Notes under the pieces: model-generated
The model's database searches: none
Told to the model about the DNA's origin: nothing
What the model saw: only the letters and a program-made list of their open reading frames with translations
Made by a program: the position numbers and the translations under genes
In this document: piece by piece, positions 56,757 to 64,000 of the stretch
How the letters are laid out: every line of letters starts with the position of its first letter
How positions within the stretch are numbered: the stretch's first letter is position 1
Source of the DNA: Leptospira harrisiae
GTDB taxonomy: Bacteria; Spirochaetota; Leptospiria; Leptospirales; Leptospiraceae
NCBI RefSeq assembly: GCF_002811945.1
Contig: NZ_NPDX01000001.1
Span: forward strand, 372,001-436,000
DNA length: 64,000 nt
Direction: 5' to 3'

Positions 56757-57615
56757 GTAGAGATTCTCTCCATAAATCAAAATATTCTTTGAGGTCTGAT
56801 TTGGATTTTAAATGGATTTTAAGAGACTCCTCTGGAAAGGGGAGAATTGCATTTGGATTTCTTAATCGGAAAAACCGAATGGATTTTTTTAAATCATGTT
56901 TCATTGTTTCAGTTAGGCGGAGATTATGAATAAAAGATTCAACCAGGGGCCAATCTGATGTTTCTATTGGATCGGCAATTATCCAAGGGAGAGGAGAAAT
57001 CCATTCATCATAAAGTATATCCATAGTTTTCTCCATCATGGACTCTACCATTTCTGGTTTACAAAAGTTTCCTTCCAGATGATCCGATACAAGTTTTCCA
57101 AGCGAAATGTTTTCTATTGGAAAATATAGAGATGTTGCTTCGAAAAAACCAGACCCTTCCATATCGATTAGTTGGATTCCATCTAACTCGTCTTTGGTGA
57201 GAAATAAAAAACGATCAGAATTTTTGTATTTGGAAATGGGTCTGTCAAATGTGGTAAGAGTTGTTTCCTTTGTGAATTTTGATTTTTGGATCCTATCCGG
57301 ATAAAAATCTCTTTTTGTGGCTGCATCTGTGATTTTATGGATCCAGAAAAAATCACCTAACAAAAATTCTGTATTCGTTGAACCACCGATTCCTAGATTC
57401 CAGATTTTCATTTGGTTCCGTTCTTGTTTGGAAAGGATATGGGCAAATTCAGAAACGGCCAAAGCCATCGAAAGTTTACCAGTGCCCGAAATAATGATAT
57501 ATTGATTTTCTTTTTGGAAGATTCGAAATTTTCCGGAATGGGAAATTGGTTTCGCTTCTAGTTTTGTGAGCCAAGGTTTGGCTTCAGAAAGAACAGCGAA
57601 AAACAATGCAGGCAT
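56749..57615 (-). CDS. Nucleoside phosphorylase-fold protein (MTAN/PNP-like)
   Basis: A 288-residue protein whose first 200 residues follow the PNP/UDP phosphorylase fold: IISGTGKLSMALAV, IWNLGIGGSTN, the ribose-contacting IDMEGSGFFEATS (compare EMEGAA of MTA/SAH nucleosidases) and LVSDHLEGN with the catalytic Asp. A C-terminal extension of about 80 residues (RLTETMKHDLKKSIRFFRLR) is unlike standard enzymes. It should cleave or bind a nucleoside, with the base unknown. The radical SAM gene follows with an 8-bp overlap, so the two probably act on related substrates. The start lies 27 bp from the divergent glutathione peroxidase. Confidence 0.78.
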   Translation of the reverse strand: MPALFFAVLSEAKPWLTKLEAKPISHSGKFRIFQKENQYIIISGTGKLSMALAVSEFAHILSKQERNQMKIWNLGIGGSTNTEFLLGDFFWIHKITDAATKRDFYPDRIQKSKFTKETTLTTFDRPISKYKNSDRFLFLTKDELDGIQLIDMEGSGFFEATSLYFPIENISLGKLVSDHLEGNFCKPEMVESMMEKTMDILYDEWISPLPWIIADPIETSDWPLVESFIHNLRLTETMKHDLKKSIRFFRLRNPNAILPFPEESLKIHLKSKSDLKEYFDLWRESLHV

Positions 57616-57642
57616 AGTCTAAACTTGAAACAGGGGGGTTCC

Positions 57643-58185
57643 ATGCAAAGAAAAGTTTTGTTTGCTATTTTTCTCTTTATCGGTTTCCATATCTATGCTG
57701 GAGGAAAAAAGATGTCATTCCACGATTTTAAATCTGTATCCATCCAAGGAAAGGAAGTTTCTCTTTCCGATTATAAAGGACATCCCGTCCTAGTTGTCAA
57801 TGTAGCATCTAAATGTGGTTATACGCCGCAATACGATGGCCTCGAAAAAATTCACCAATCTTATAAAGACAAAGGATTAAAGGTTATTGGTTTCCCTTCG
57901 AATGATTTTGGGGGCCAGGAACCAGGCACTGAATCTCAGATTGCTGAGTTTTGTAAACTCAACTTTGGAGTCAGTTTTGACCTAATGAAAAAAACAAAAG
58001 TGTTGGGGAATGATAAAGATCCCATTTATCAATTTTTAACTGAAAATGCCAAAGATAAAGGTGACGTGAAGTGGAATTTTGAAAAATTCCTGATCGATAA
58101 AAATGGGAAAGTTGTGGGAAGATTTCCATCCGGAACAAAACCTGAATCTGCCGAGTTAAAACAAGCAATTGAAAACCTTCTTTAA
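57643..58185 (+). CDS. Exported glutathione peroxidase
   Basis: A 180-residue peroxidase that reduces hydrogen or lipid peroxides. Catalytic residues are visible: Cys in NVASKCGYTPQY, Gln in FPSNDFGGQEPG, Trp/Asn in VKWNFEKFLID. The Sec position of animal GPX is Cys, as in bacteria. The N-terminus MQRKVLFAIFLFIGFHIYAG is a signal peptide, so it works in the periplasm. ATG at 57643 with AGGGGGG upstream was chosen; the in-frame TTG at 57625 covers that ribosome binding site. The next gene overlaps its 3' end. Confidence 0.93.
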   Translation: MQRKVLFAIFLFIGFHIYAGGKKMSFHDFKSVSIQGKEVSLSDYKGHPVLVVNVASKCGYTPQYDGLEKIHQSYKDKGLKVIGFPSNDFGGQEPGTESQIAEFCKLNFGVSFDLMKKTKVLGNDKDPIYQFLTENAKDKGDVKWNFEKFLIDKNGKVVGRFPSGTKPESAELKQAIENLL

Positions 58186-59041
58186 TCGATTTGTTTGTTT
58201 TCTATTTTTTTGTTTCTTTAGTTTTGGAATTTCTGCCGAAGAAATAAGTTCGTCCGTACAAATCGTACGGACATCCACAGCAGATGTTGTATCCATCGCT
58301 GATATTGTAAAAGAATCTTCCAAATACAATGTCATTGTTTTTGGCGAAGACCATGACAACCAGGACCTTCACCGTTTTTATGAAACCCTGTTTAAAGAAA
58401 TAACTTCCGTAGAATCCGCTTCCCTGTCATTGGAAATGTTGGAACAAGATGGACAAAATACTGTGAACGAGTTTTTAAAAGGAACGATTACCGAATCCCA
58501 TTTTTTATCCTCAATCACACATTGGAAATCGTTCAAAACCGATTACTTTCCTTTAGTTTTGATTGCAAAAGAAAAAAAATGCAATGTTGTTGCAGCCAAT
58601 CCTCCCAGACGATATGTGAATTTAATTTCGAGAAAAGGTCTGCTGGCTTACCAAGAGTTTTCTGACATAGCAATTCAATACCTTCCGCCTGCTTATACTT
58701 TAGAAAAATATTTAACTGAGGATTACAAACAACGGTTAACGGCTCTATTTTCAAGTGGACATGGTGTAGGCCAGGGTTCAGGAACTCCTTATTTGATTTT
58801 GGGCCAATCAACCTGGGACCAAGGGATGGCGGAATCAATTTCTCGTGAATTTTATAAAACGGGAAAGAAAGTAATCCACTTAAATGGTCGTTTTCATTCT
58901 GATAGAAGCGGTGGTGTGGTACATCGGCTCCGAGAAATGGGCCTTTCTGTACTTGTAATCTCCGGGTTTGTCAAAGATCGAGAAGAAAGCCGGGATTTTG
59001 TGAAAATCGCTGATTTTGTAATTTTAACAAACGTCCGATAG
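58169..59041 (+). CDS. ChaN-like (DUF399) exported protein
   Basis: A 290-residue protein with signal peptide (KTFFNRFVCFLFFCFFSFGISAEE) and the ChaN/DUF399 domain: IVFGEDHDNQDLHRFYETLF, SLSLEMLEQDGQNTVNEFL, VIHLNGRFHSDRSGGVVHRL. ChaN homologues bind haem in some pathogens and are thought to act in iron or envelope homeostasis. The only start giving the signal peptide is TTG at 58169, which overlaps the glutathione peroxidase gene by 17 bp; no good ribosome binding site is visible, so reinitiation is likely. Confidence 0.85.
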   Translation: MKTFFNRFVCFLFFCFFSFGISAEEISSSVQIVRTSTADVVSIADIVKESSKYNVIVFGEDHDNQDLHRFYETLFKEITSVESASLSLEMLEQDGQNTVNEFLKGTITESHFLSSITHWKSFKTDYFPLVLIAKEKKCNVVAANPPRRYVNLISRKGLLAYQEFSDIAIQYLPPAYTLEKYLTEDYKQRLTALFSSGHGVGQGSGTPYLILGQSTWDQGMAESISREFYKTGKKVIHLNGRFHSDRSGGVVHRLREMGLSVLVISGFVKDREESRDFVKIADFVILTNVR

Positions 59042-59056
59042 GAATAGGGAGAACCT

Positions 59057-61654
59057 ATGTCGGCACCTTCTCCCAAATATCTTTGTCCTCATTGCCAAAA
59101 AGCATCTCGATTGCCAGAACCAATCCCTAGAGAGGGCAAATTCCAGCTAACATGTGCTCACTGTAGTGAAAAAGTAATTTTGAGTTTTTCGGATTATCGA
59201 TTTGAAATTTTACAAGTGGTTCCCAAAGAATCAGTAGTTTCTGATGCAGCCCAGTCGTTTCAGCCGTTTAAAATTCCAACGGAATCCATTGAAAAACCAA
59301 ATTTCAGTAAAGAAAAATTGGAATCTAAATCCAAACCTTTTTGGGAGAGAAAGGTTGTATTTGAAAGAGAACCGGAAGTTCGTGCCTACAAACCAAAACC
59401 ACTGAAACAACGACTTAGCGGTGTTAACAGAGGACGGGGCAAGTCTCAAAGATTCTCTTTTGTGAAACTTGCATTTACAATCACTTCCATTTGTCTTTTT
59501 TTGTTTATCCTGGGTTTTTCCTACTTTGTTGCAGGAGTGTTAACCACAAAAAAAGAAGTGCCATTGTATTTGGAATCGTTATCTAAAAACATTCCTACAA
59601 AAATTTTGGATCGTAATGGACAAATGGTGAGTGAAATTTTTCAAAAAAGAACTTCCACCTTACATTTGCAAGACTATCCAGAAGATATGATCTCTATTCT
59701 TTTGAATATAGAAGATCAAAAGTTCTTTTTTCACGGTGGAATTGATTATTCTGCAATTCTCAGGGCGTTTTTTAAAAATATTGTTAACCTAAGTTATAAA
59801 CAAGGTGCCTCCACGATCACACAACAGTTAGCAAGGATCATTTTGGATGACCGTCGCAAAAGTTTAAATCGTAAATGGCGGGAAGCACAACTTGCATTTG
59901 CCTTAGAGTCAGTACTCACCAAAGAACAGATTTTGGAAACCTATATGAATCATGTTTATTTGGGGCATGGGGCTTTTGGATTTGGAGAAGGAATTAAATT
60001 CTTTTTCCAAAAAAATCCGATGGAGTTAAGTAAAGAAGAAATGGTGCTTCTCGCATCTCTTCCTTCTGCACCAAACAAATACTCGCCACTAAAAAATCCT
60101 GAAGATTCTTATACTCGTGTCAGAGCAATTTTGCAGATGTTTCGCAATCGTGGAATTTATCCCAATTTGGATCGAGATAAGTTTGTTAGCTTTTACCATA
60201 ATCTTTCCACTCGGTCTCCAAATGAAACTGTATTTGGTTCTAGACAAGACATTGCACCCTATGTAACTGAACATGTTCGAGGAATTCTTTCTTCCTTAGA
60301 AGGCGACAAAAATATTTACGAAAGTGGTGGATACACAGTGGAAACAACTTTGGACAGAGGTGCCCAAGAGCTCATTGGTCCAATCGTTCGAGAATATTTA
60401 ACAAAATCGAGAAAGTCTGGGAAAATTCAAAAAAAACGAGTTCGATTGAAACCGGAATCTCCTTTAGATTTAGCATTTCGACAAAAGATGGAAGAGGTAA
60501 CCATTTTAAATGAATTAGTTTGGAATACTGATAGTTTGGATTCTGAAAAAGATACGAGTGCTGTTCAAGCTGCCATTGTTGGAATTCAACCAAACACAGG
60601 TCAGGTGTTATTTTTACATGGTGGTGAAGAATTTAACTCACAAAACCAATTCAACCGTGCCACTCAAATGCGTAGGCAAACTGGAAGTTCCATCAAAGCA
60701 GTATTATATGCATCTGCCATTGATGCTGGTGTCATTCAATCTGGTACAAGAATTTTGGATGCACCTTTGTATTATCGTGGTGGTGGTGGAAAAGAATGGG
60801 CTCCTGAAAATTTGGGCGGAAGTTTTGATGGAGAAATTTCTTTACGCACAGCCCTAGTAAAATCAAAAAACACAGCCGCTGTACAAGTCGCAGAACGATT
60901 GGGTAGTGCAGGCATTGAACGTTATTTTACAAAATATTTTTTTCCAAACGATGCAGAAAAGAAAAATCGATATAGAGGTGATTTGTCTCTGGCTCTTGGA
61001 ACCCTAGAGATTTCTCCATTGGAGATGGCATCCGCCTTTACTGGTTTTGTCAACCAAGGCACAGTCAAACGTCCTTACCTCATCCAAAGGATAAAAAATT
61101 CGAAAGGTGTTGTTTTGTATGAAGTGGGCACTACCGATGAGTTTAAATTAAAACTACCACCTGAGCGCCAAGTGATTCGTCCAGACACTGCAGAAGTGAT
61201 GGTATCTTTGTTACGAGATAGTGGTCGCGCCAGTGGAGTCAGAAACGGCGGTTATGCGGGTGACTTAATTGGTAAAACAGGAACCACAAATGATTATAAA
61301 GATGCTTGGTTTGTAGGTGCAAGACCAGACTTAGCTTTGGCCGTTTGGATTGGTTATGACAATCCAAAATTTGGAATGGGACCAAGTGGGCTTGGTGGTG
61401 CTGTGGCTGCACCCCTTTGGGGAGAAATTGTTTCTTCTATAGATAAAAAAAATATAATTCCTAAAATTCAGTTCAGCCAACCTGTATATGCGAAATCGTA
61501 TAAAATTTGTTCGCTGACAGGAAAACAAGCAGGTACTAATTGTCCTGTGACAAACGAATTGTATCTTTCCGATTATCCTCCGGATGGAGTTTGTACAGAG
61601 GATCATAAATCAGTGCATTCAGAGAACAAAGATTTAATGAAAGGACTGTATTAG
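59057..61654 (+). CDS. Class A penicillin-binding protein (PBP1A-type) with N-terminal zinc ribbon
   Basis: An 865-residue bifunctional peptidoglycan synthase. Residues 8-38 hold a cytoplasmic CxxC...CxxC zinc ribbon (CPHCQKA, CAHCSEK). A membrane anchor follows (ITSICLFLFILGFSYFVAGV), then the glycosyltransferase domain with Glu in NIEDQKFFFHGGIDY and QGASTITQQLARI, and the transpeptidase domain with SSIK (RQTGSSIKAV), SKNT and KTGTTNDYKDAW. The C-terminal tail carries a Cys pair (ICSLTGKQAGTNCPV). AGGGAG precedes the ATG. The next gene starts right at its stop. Confidence 0.94.
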   Translation: MSAPSPKYLCPHCQKASRLPEPIPREGKFQLTCAHCSEKVILSFSDYRFEILQVVPKESVVSDAAQSFQPFKIPTESIEKPNFSKEKLESKSKPFWERKVVFEREPEVRAYKPKPLKQRLSGVNRGRGKSQRFSFVKLAFTITSICLFLFILGFSYFVAGVLTTKKEVPLYLESLSKNIPTKILDRNGQMVSEIFQKRTSTLHLQDYPEDMISILLNIEDQKFFFHGGIDYSAILRAFFKNIVNLSYKQGASTITQQLARIILDDRRKSLNRKWREAQLAFALESVLTKEQILETYMNHVYLGHGAFGFGEGIKFFFQKNPMELSKEEMVLLASLPSAPNKYSPLKNPEDSYTRVRAILQMFRNRGIYPNLDRDKFVSFYHNLSTRSPNETVFGSRQDIAPYVTEHVRGILSSLEGDKNIYESGGYTVETTLDRGAQELIGPIVREYLTKSRKSGKIQKKRVRLKPESPLDLAFRQKMEEVTILNELVWNTDSLDSEKDTSAVQAAIVGIQPNTGQVLFLHGGEEFNSQNQFNRATQMRRQTGSSIKAVLYASAIDAGVIQSGTRILDAPLYYRGGGGKEWAPENLGGSFDGEISLRTALVKSKNTAAVQVAERLGSAGIERYFTKYFFPNDAEKKNRYRGDLSLALGTLEISPLEMASAFTGFVNQGTVKRPYLIQRIKNSKGVVLYEVGTTDEFKLKLPPERQVIRPDTAEVMVSLLRDSGRASGVRNGGYAGDLIGKTGTTNDYKDAWFVGARPDLALAVWIGYDNPKFGMGPSGLGGAVAAPLWGEIVSSIDKKNIIPKIQFSQPVYAKSYKICSLTGKQAGTNCPVTNELYLSDYPPDGVCTEDHKSVHSENKDLMKGLY

Positions 61655-62626
61655 ATGAAAATCCTTCGTGTCACTTACGTTTATTTCATATTTGTTTTGT
61701 ATTTAGTTGGAGTTACAAACACTCTCGTTGCCAATTCTTTTTATGAAGAAGGGTATGAGATGGAACAAGTAAATACACTTTTTGCGATCCCTTTGTATGA
61801 AAAAGCTCTAACGCAAAAACCATCTGGTAAATTACAAAAGGCTGTGGTATCTAGGCTTTTCTTTTTGTATAAAAAACATGGAAAGTTGTTAGATGCATTG
61901 TTTTTAGGAAGTAAGTACCCATCACTAATCCCATCCAAAGAAAGAGGTTGGATTTGGACTAACTTATCAGAAATATATAAACCCATTGGTTTTTCTGAAC
62001 TTTCGGCAACTTACGTACATGCAGCCAAAGCCACAGCCGATAAATTTACAGAATTATCCGATTTTTTGAAAACTTCCAACTCACAAAAGTTATATGAATT
62101 TGCTTCGATCATACTTTTGAAACGCAAACAATACAAGGTAATTTTATCAATTTACTCTGAGAACCAGGCGATGGCAAAAACCCCTTTGTTTATTGGAATT
62201 TCTGAATTTAAAATTGGAGCCGATTCAGGTAAGGAATTTTTGAAAACCATTTTGGGAGAATCTGAAACAGAAAGATCTGACCAAGAAAAATCGGATGTAT
62301 TGTATTTGATGGGTGTGTATTACCGCCAAACGGCAGAATATGATTTGTCAGCAAGATACTTTCGGATGAGTGGAAGTTTTGGATCCAAACCTAGAGCAGA
62401 TTTAGAAACCACGAAATCTCTAGTTTTAAAAGGAAATGCGAAGGAGATATGTAATACATTTAAATTTGTTTCTTCTTCTAATGATGAAATCGAAACTCTT
62501 TTGCATTTTTATTGTTCTCCTAATCCAAACAATACGTGGAAACAATTCGAACCGAGCATTCGCATTTTAGCCGAAAGAGATGGGAATGAATTTTTAACCT
62601 TACTCTTTCCTGGGACAAACCAATGA
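61655..62626 (+). CDS. Exported helical-repeat protein, hypothetical
   Basis: A 323-residue protein with signal peptide (FVLYLVGVTNTLVA) and TPR-like helix pairs (NTLFAIPLYEKALTQKPSGK, DVLYLMGVYYRQTAEYDLSA RYFRMSG). It starts the base after the PBP stop and overlaps the next gene by ATGA, so the three envelope genes form one unit. It may assist the PBP in the periplasm; that is inference from position. Confidence 0.75.
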   Translation: MKILRVTYVYFIFVLYLVGVTNTLVANSFYEEGYEMEQVNTLFAIPLYEKALTQKPSGKLQKAVVSRLFFLYKKHGKLLDALFLGSKYPSLIPSKERGWIWTNLSEIYKPIGFSELSATYVHAAKATADKFTELSDFLKTSNSQKLYEFASIILLKRKQYKVILSIYSENQAMAKTPLFIGISEFKIGADSGKEFLKTILGESETERSDQEKSDVLYLMGVYYRQTAEYDLSARYFRMSGSFGSKPRADLETTKSLVLKGNAKEICNTFKFVSSSNDEIETLLHFYCSPNPNNTWKQFEPSIRILAERDGNEFLTLLFPGTNQ

Positions 62627-63084
62627 AAATTAAATCTCATTCCATTGTCTTCGTTCTTAATTTTATTTTATTCTTCGTTTATCCTGTGTTTTCTAATTTT
62701 TTAGTTACACCGGAACAAACTTTACGATTGGAACTTGTCGGATCTTCCAGGGACCAAATTCGTTTTTGCAAACAAAAACCAACCCAAGTTTTTGGTCGTA
62801 ATCTTATAGCACCTTCAATGGCCTGCCAATTTTTACAAGAGTCGGAAATGAGTTTGGACCAGTTCTTTACAGAAGAATTAACAGAGACCGAAGAAACTCA
62901 GTGGGCCTTCTATGATGGGGCGGGCAAACAATTGTTTCCAATTGTATCCTGGGACGGACAAGAACCTTTGTATTTGGTATCCATTGTCCGTTCCAAACGT
63001 GGCCAGTTCGGAGTGCAGTTGCAGAGAAAAAAAGATGGGGCCTATTTTTTCTATAGAACCAAGATTCAGAACTGGTTGATCTAA
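62623..63084 (+). CDS. Exported hypothetical protein
   Basis: A 153-residue product with signal peptide (SIVFVLNFILFFVYPVFS). The mature part is small and beta-rich (EQTLRLELVGSSRDQIRFCK, PLYLVSIVRSKRGQFGVQLQ), with two cysteines that could pair. It is coupled by ATGA to the helical-repeat gene. No family recognised. Confidence 0.7.
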   Translation: MKIKSHSIVFVLNFILFFVYPVFSNFLVTPEQTLRLELVGSSRDQIRFCKQKPTQVFGRNLIAPSMACQFLQESEMSLDQFFTEELTETEETQWAFYDGAGKQLFPIVSWDGQEPLYLVSIVRSKRGQFGVQLQRKKDGAYFFYRTKIQNWLI

Positions 63085-63093
63085 AGTTTTAGA

Positions 63094-63498
63094 TTACTTT
63101 GTAGTTAGTTCTTTTTGTCTCAAGAACTGTAAGATCCAAATGACTATCGGCAAACATAATTCTATAGCTACATAGGCATAGAGTCTGGATTCTGTCGGAA
63201 GTCCAACAGTAATCATGGAAATCACTCGACCTATACCAGATAAAAATATGGCAGCACCCATAATATAAACAAGATCACTTTGTTTACGAATGGTAATCGC
63301 CATCCATAAAGCGATAAGACTGGCACCTAGAAGGATCCCTGCCAAATAACGATATACATTGTCTGCATAAGGGGTTACGGCCGTCCCATCAGGAAATACG
63401 AGGGAGACACCTCGTATCAAATTGGTAATTCCACCGGAAAGCCCAATCAGAAACACAAGGACAAATAGGATCTGTAAGATTCTTTCTTTTTTGTTCAT
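63094..63498 (-). CDS. DUF4345 membrane protein
   Basis: A 134-residue protein with four hydrophobic segments (ILQILFVLVFLIGLSGGITN, YLAGILLGASLIALWMAI, LVYIMGAAIFLSGIGRVISM, VAIELCLPIVIWILQFL). The layout and the central NVYRYLAGILLGASL pattern fit DUF4345, an uncharacterised four-helix family. It is convergent with the PBP operon, 9 bp apart. Confidence 0.8.
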   Translation of the reverse strand: MNKKERILQILFVLVFLIGLSGGITNLIRGVSLVFPDGTAVTPYADNVYRYLAGILLGASLIALWMAITIRKQSDLVYIMGAAIFLSGIGRVISMITVGLPTESRLYAYVAIELCLPIVIWILQFLRQKELTTK

Positions 63499-63553
63499 TT
63501 GAACCGTTTATTGCATTTTCTGATTCATAGAACAATCATTAAATAGTTGGTCC

Positions 63554-63650
63554 GCAGACAATACGGTTCTATTCGGATCCTTCGGTTTGTTGTTAGTTGG
63601 AGATTTTGTTTGTGGTTAAAGGACTTCTTAGTTTGGGCAGGGAAGGTTCG
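63554..63650 (+). repeat. 97-bp direct repeat, left copy, containing a tRNA-Tyr 3' end fragment
   Basis: Matches 63740-63836 closely, including the stretches TTGTTAGTTGGAGATTTTG and TGGGCAGGGAAGG. The latter is the 3' end (acceptor and part of the T stem) of the tRNA-Tyr gene, here without the rest of the tRNA. Confidence 0.8.
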
Positions 63651-63739
63651 CCCACCCTTCGCTCCGCCATCCTGGCTACGCTCGCTCGGGCCCGTCGTCG
63701 ATCTTTTCCGCATCGTGCGGAAACTGCTCCCTATGGGTC
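63651..63739. other. GC-rich spacer between the direct repeats
   Basis: An 89-bp segment much richer in GC than its flanks, with a perfect 8-bp hairpin TTTCCGCA-tcg-TGCGGAAA (63705-63723). No coding sequence. It resembles the GC-rich block near 20.4 kb in composition only. Confidence 0.5.
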
Positions 63740-63818
63740 GCAGACGATCTCCTCTATTCGAATCCTTCAATTGGTTGTTAGTTGGAGATTTTGTTTGTGG
63801 TTAAGGGACTTCTTTGTC

Positions 63819-63836
<18 letters not shown>
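63740..63836 (+). repeat. 97-bp direct repeat, right copy, overlapping tRNA-Tyr
   Basis: The copy attached to the functional tRNA-Tyr gene; its last 18 bp lie inside the tRNA 3' end. The two copies are 186 bp apart, start to start. Confidence 0.8.
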
Positions 63837-63906
<70 letters not shown>

Positions 63907-63912
63907 GTTGCA

Positions 63913-63987
63913 TGGAGCCGCCTGAGGGATTTGAACCTCCGACCGGCTGTTTACAAAACAGCTGCTCTACCACTGAGCTAAGGCGGC
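63913..63987 (-). tRNA. tRNA-Thr (anticodon TGT)
   Basis: 75 nt including an encoded CCA. Acceptor stem GCCGCCT pairs with AGGCGGC; D arm AGCTCAGTGGTAGAGC; anticodon arm GCTGT-TTTGTAA-ACAGC gives TGT, reading ACA; T arm GGAGGTTCAAATCCCTC region. Transcribed together with tRNA-Tyr. Confidence 0.95.
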
Positions 63988-64000
63988 ATGCATATCCAAT

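Overview
The window looks like chromosomal DNA of a Leptospira-type spirochaete. AT-rich coding sequence, many short lipoproteins with relaxed spirochaetal lipoboxes, a periplasmic-flagellum filament-cap gene (fliD), DUF1554 lipoproteins, multi-domain membrane cyclases with GAF or 7TMR-DISM sensors, and frequent GTG/TTG starts with weak Shine-Dalgarno sites all fit this genus. The species cannot be named from the sequence. I see no phage, transposase, CRISPR array or rRNA; two tRNA genes close the window.

Layout. 1-9.8 kb: a FAD-linked oxidase (cut by the window edge) behind ppk1; divergently fliD plus a partner gene; a methyltransferase pair, dapF, an acyltransferase and small secreted proteins. 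9.8-17.2 kb: signalling block with a class IIIb adenylate cyclase, a GPH-type sugar symporter, a SpoIIE-type phosphatase, a PAS-containing chemotaxis receptor and an OsmC protein. 17.5-21.1 kb: thiolase and 3-hydroxyacyl-CoA dehydrogenase operon (beta-oxidation), then a GC-rich structured intergenic element and a DUF2721 membrane protein. 21.4-23.0 kb: three small lipoprotein genes, two of them frameshifted at short tandem repeats. 23.0-27.4 kb: FAD dehydrogenase, ThDP enzyme and tRNA-dihydrouridine synthase on the minus strand. 28.1-37.0 kb: a second PAS chemoreceptor, a lipoprotein, a large aromatic-rich exported protein, an FMN reductase and two DUF1554 lipoproteins. 37.0-44.4 kb: a quinone-reductase/PadR pair with a 36-bp perfect palindrome, then a tightly packed six-gene cluster (NMT1-sensor histidine kinase, AlkC-like glycosylase, two related lipoproteins, esterase, SDR).

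44.4-55.7 kb, minus strand, is dominated by cyclic-nucleotide signalling: two cAMP-binding-type proteins translationally coupled to an ankyrin protein and an M23 peptidase, then a complete class IIIa adenylate cyclase coupled to a 7TMR-DISM protein whose cyclase domain has lost key catalytic residues. 55.8-63.5 kb: a spore-photoproduct-lyase-like radical SAM protein coupled to a nucleoside-phosphorylase-fold protein, glutathione peroxidase, a ChaN-like protein, a class A penicillin-binding protein with an N-terminal zinc ribbon, two envelope proteins and a DUF4345 membrane protein. The end holds a 97-bp direct repeat that contains the 3' end of tRNA-Tyr, followed by tRNA-Tyr and tRNA-Thr.

Most notable: (i) the lipoprotein cluster with a 10-bp and a 4-bp tandem repeat at the exact points of frameshift; (ii) the coupled active cyclase/pseudo-cyclase pair next to a cAMP-effector/cell-wall operon; (iii) the SPL-like protein lacking the donor cysteine beside a nucleoside phosphorylase homologue; (iv) the palindromic operator ahead of the PadR locus; (v) the terminal-inverted-repeat GC-rich element.
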